Shown one piece after another: positions 4,494 to 5,371 of a stretch of DNA of 5,371 bases (the first letter of the stretch is position 1; every line of letters begins with the position of its first letter). The position numbers and the translations under genes are program-made. The notes beneath the pieces are model-generated. The model saw nothing but the letters and a program-made list of their open reading frames with translations. It was not told where the DNA came from and made no database searches. The DNA comes from Acidobacteriota bacterium (GTDB lineage Bacteria; Actinomycetota; Acidimicrobiia; Acidimicrobiales; SHLQ01): NCBI GenBank assembly GCA_022562835.1, contig JADFOM010000193.1, positions 1 through 5,371 of the forward strand, written 5' to 3'.

Positions 4494-5371
4494 AGCCCAT
4501 CGAGTTCGACAATCTCGATGCGGTCGCGGGCCTCCCACGTGACAGCGTTGGAAGGGTCTCGCTGCAATCGGTACTCACGAAACGTCATCTCGAGCGCATC
4601 GAAGGTGACCAGGCGACCCGTGAGCGGCTCACCGATCCCGAGCACCAGCTTTATGGCCTCAAGCGCCTGGATCGATCCCACTATTCCAGGCAGCACGCCT
4701 AGCACTCCGGCCTCAGCACAGCTCGGGGCGAACTCCGCCGGGGGGGCTTCGGGGATCATGTCACGGTATGTGGGACCGTTGCGCGGATCGAAGACGGTGA
4801 TCTGGCCTTCGAATCGGAAGATCGAGCCATGCACGACCGGGATTCCCAGCTTCACCGAGGCATCGTTGAGGATGTAGCGGCTAGGAAAGTTGTCCGCTCC
4901 GTCGACGACGATGTCATAGCCGCTGAGAATTGTCTCGATGTTGTCTGCGCCGAGGCGTACGTCGTGGGTCACTACGTTGACATCGGGGTTGAGCGCTGTG
5001 AGCGTTTTCTTGGCCGAATCAACCTTACGATCACCGATCCGGTCGACGTTGTGCAGGATCTGACGCTGAAGGTTGGAGTCGTCGACGACGTCCATGTCGA
5101 CAATGCCGATCGTGCCGACACCCGCTGCGGCGAGATACAGCGCGGCTGGCGAACCCAAGCCGCCAGCACCGAGAAGCAGGATCTTCGCGTCGAGCAACTT
5201 AAGCTGCCCCTCCTCCCCGACCTCGGGCAACGTCAGGTGACGCTGGTAGCGGTTGCGTTGCTCTGGCGCCAATGTCTTGGGCGTCGACCATTGTCGACTC
5301 TCGTCCTTCCATTTGTTGAAACCACCGTCCATCGAGATGACGTCGGCGTATCCCATTTCCTGGAGGGTCTT
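4466..5371 (-). CDS. moeB: MoeB/ThiF-type sulfur-carrier adenylyltransferase with N-terminal rhodanese domain (5' end outside window)
   Basis: 301 residues are visible, counted from the right edge. Residues 1-22 (KTLQEMGYADVISMDGGFNKW) are the C-terminal end of a rhodanese domain, whose catalytic Cys loop would lie outside. Then come RNRYQRHLTLPEVGEEGQ (39-56), the ATP loop GAGGLGSP (68-75), VDMDVVDDSNLQRQ (91-104) with the acidic and Arg contacts D94 and R103, K116, GADNFPSRYILND (158-170) with D160, and PSCAEAGVLGVLPGIVGS (216-233), whose C218 matches the conserved MoeB cysteine. The enzyme adenylates the C-terminal Gly-Gly of a MoaD/ThiS-like carrier; the rhodanese part would supply sulfur. 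Both zinc CxxC pairs of E. coli MoeB are gone: TYRDM replaces CYRCL and DPSNAVT replaces DPxCxxC. Only two cysteines are visible (218 and 294). Mycobacterial MoeZ shows a similar loss, as I recall. The target (MoaD, ThiS or CysO-like) cannot be fixed from sequence. No functional tie to the rfb genes is evident. Confidence 0.92.
   Translation of the reverse strand, partial: KTLQEMGYADVISMDGGFNKWKDESRQWSTPKTLAPEQRNRYQRHLTLPEVGEEGQLKLLDAKILLLGAGGLGSPAALYLAAAGVGTIGIVDMDVVDDSNLQRQILHNVDRIGDRKVDSAKKTLTALNPDVNVVTHDVRLGADNIETILSGYDIVVDGADNFPSRYILNDASVKLGIPVVHGSIFRFEGQITVFDPRNGPTYRDMIPEAPPAEFAPSCAEAGVLGVLPGIVGSIQALEAIKLVLGIGEPLTGRLVTFDALEMTFREYRLQRDPSNAVTWEARDRIEIVELDGLCMPTLSNA

Noticed and set aside
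1..5371. A previously undescribed defence or biosynthetic system
   Set aside because: The genes are recognisable dTDP-deoxysugar, flippase and MoeB families. The unusual points are a junction, a frameshift, a small duplication and residue variants, not a new system.

Overview
The window looks like chromosomal DNA from a high-GC bacterium, most likely an actinobacterium and possibly Acidimicrobiia. This rests on GC-rich codon use, GTG starts, a long-form RmlA and an actinobacterial-style RmlC and MoeB. The placement is inference from protein character, not a database match. No undescribed biological system is visible. The interest lies in a sequence junction, a frameshift, a small duplication and some variant active or metal sites.

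All convincing genes from about 190 to the right end are on the minus strand, so transcription runs right to left. In that order they are: a MoeB/ThiF-type E1-like adenylyltransferase with the tail of an N-terminal rhodanese domain (4466 to beyond 5371); an intergenic stretch of about 226 bp with two inverted repeats and a 50-bp duplication of the moeB 3' end (4240-4465); a 12-helix Wzx/MOP-type flippase (2944-4239); rfbA, long form (1808-2914); rfbC (1238-1804); rfbB (251-1206, one base short near 360); and the first 15 to 17 codons of rfbD (about 190-240).

The rfbA-C-B-D genes form a tight cluster, with gaps of 3, 31 and 10 bp and Shine-Dalgarno sequences inside or next to the preceding gene. 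Together they would convert glucose-1-phosphate plus dTTP to dTDP-L-rhamnose or a related dTDP-6-deoxyhexose for surface polysaccharide. The flippase just upstream would move a lipid-linked glycan across the membrane. MoeB belongs to sulfur-carrier activation (molybdopterin, thiamine or cysteine) and has no obvious link to the sugar genes.

At about 190-204 rfbD stops abruptly. The sequence to the left (1 to about 204) instead reads on the plus strand as part of an RCK/TrkA-N-like ion-channel domain, with lower GC (87/180 counted by eye, against 38/60 in 241-300). This is a rearrangement or, more likely, a chimeric assembly join. The rfbB frameshift lies only about 160 bp away, so base quality near the left end deserves suspicion.
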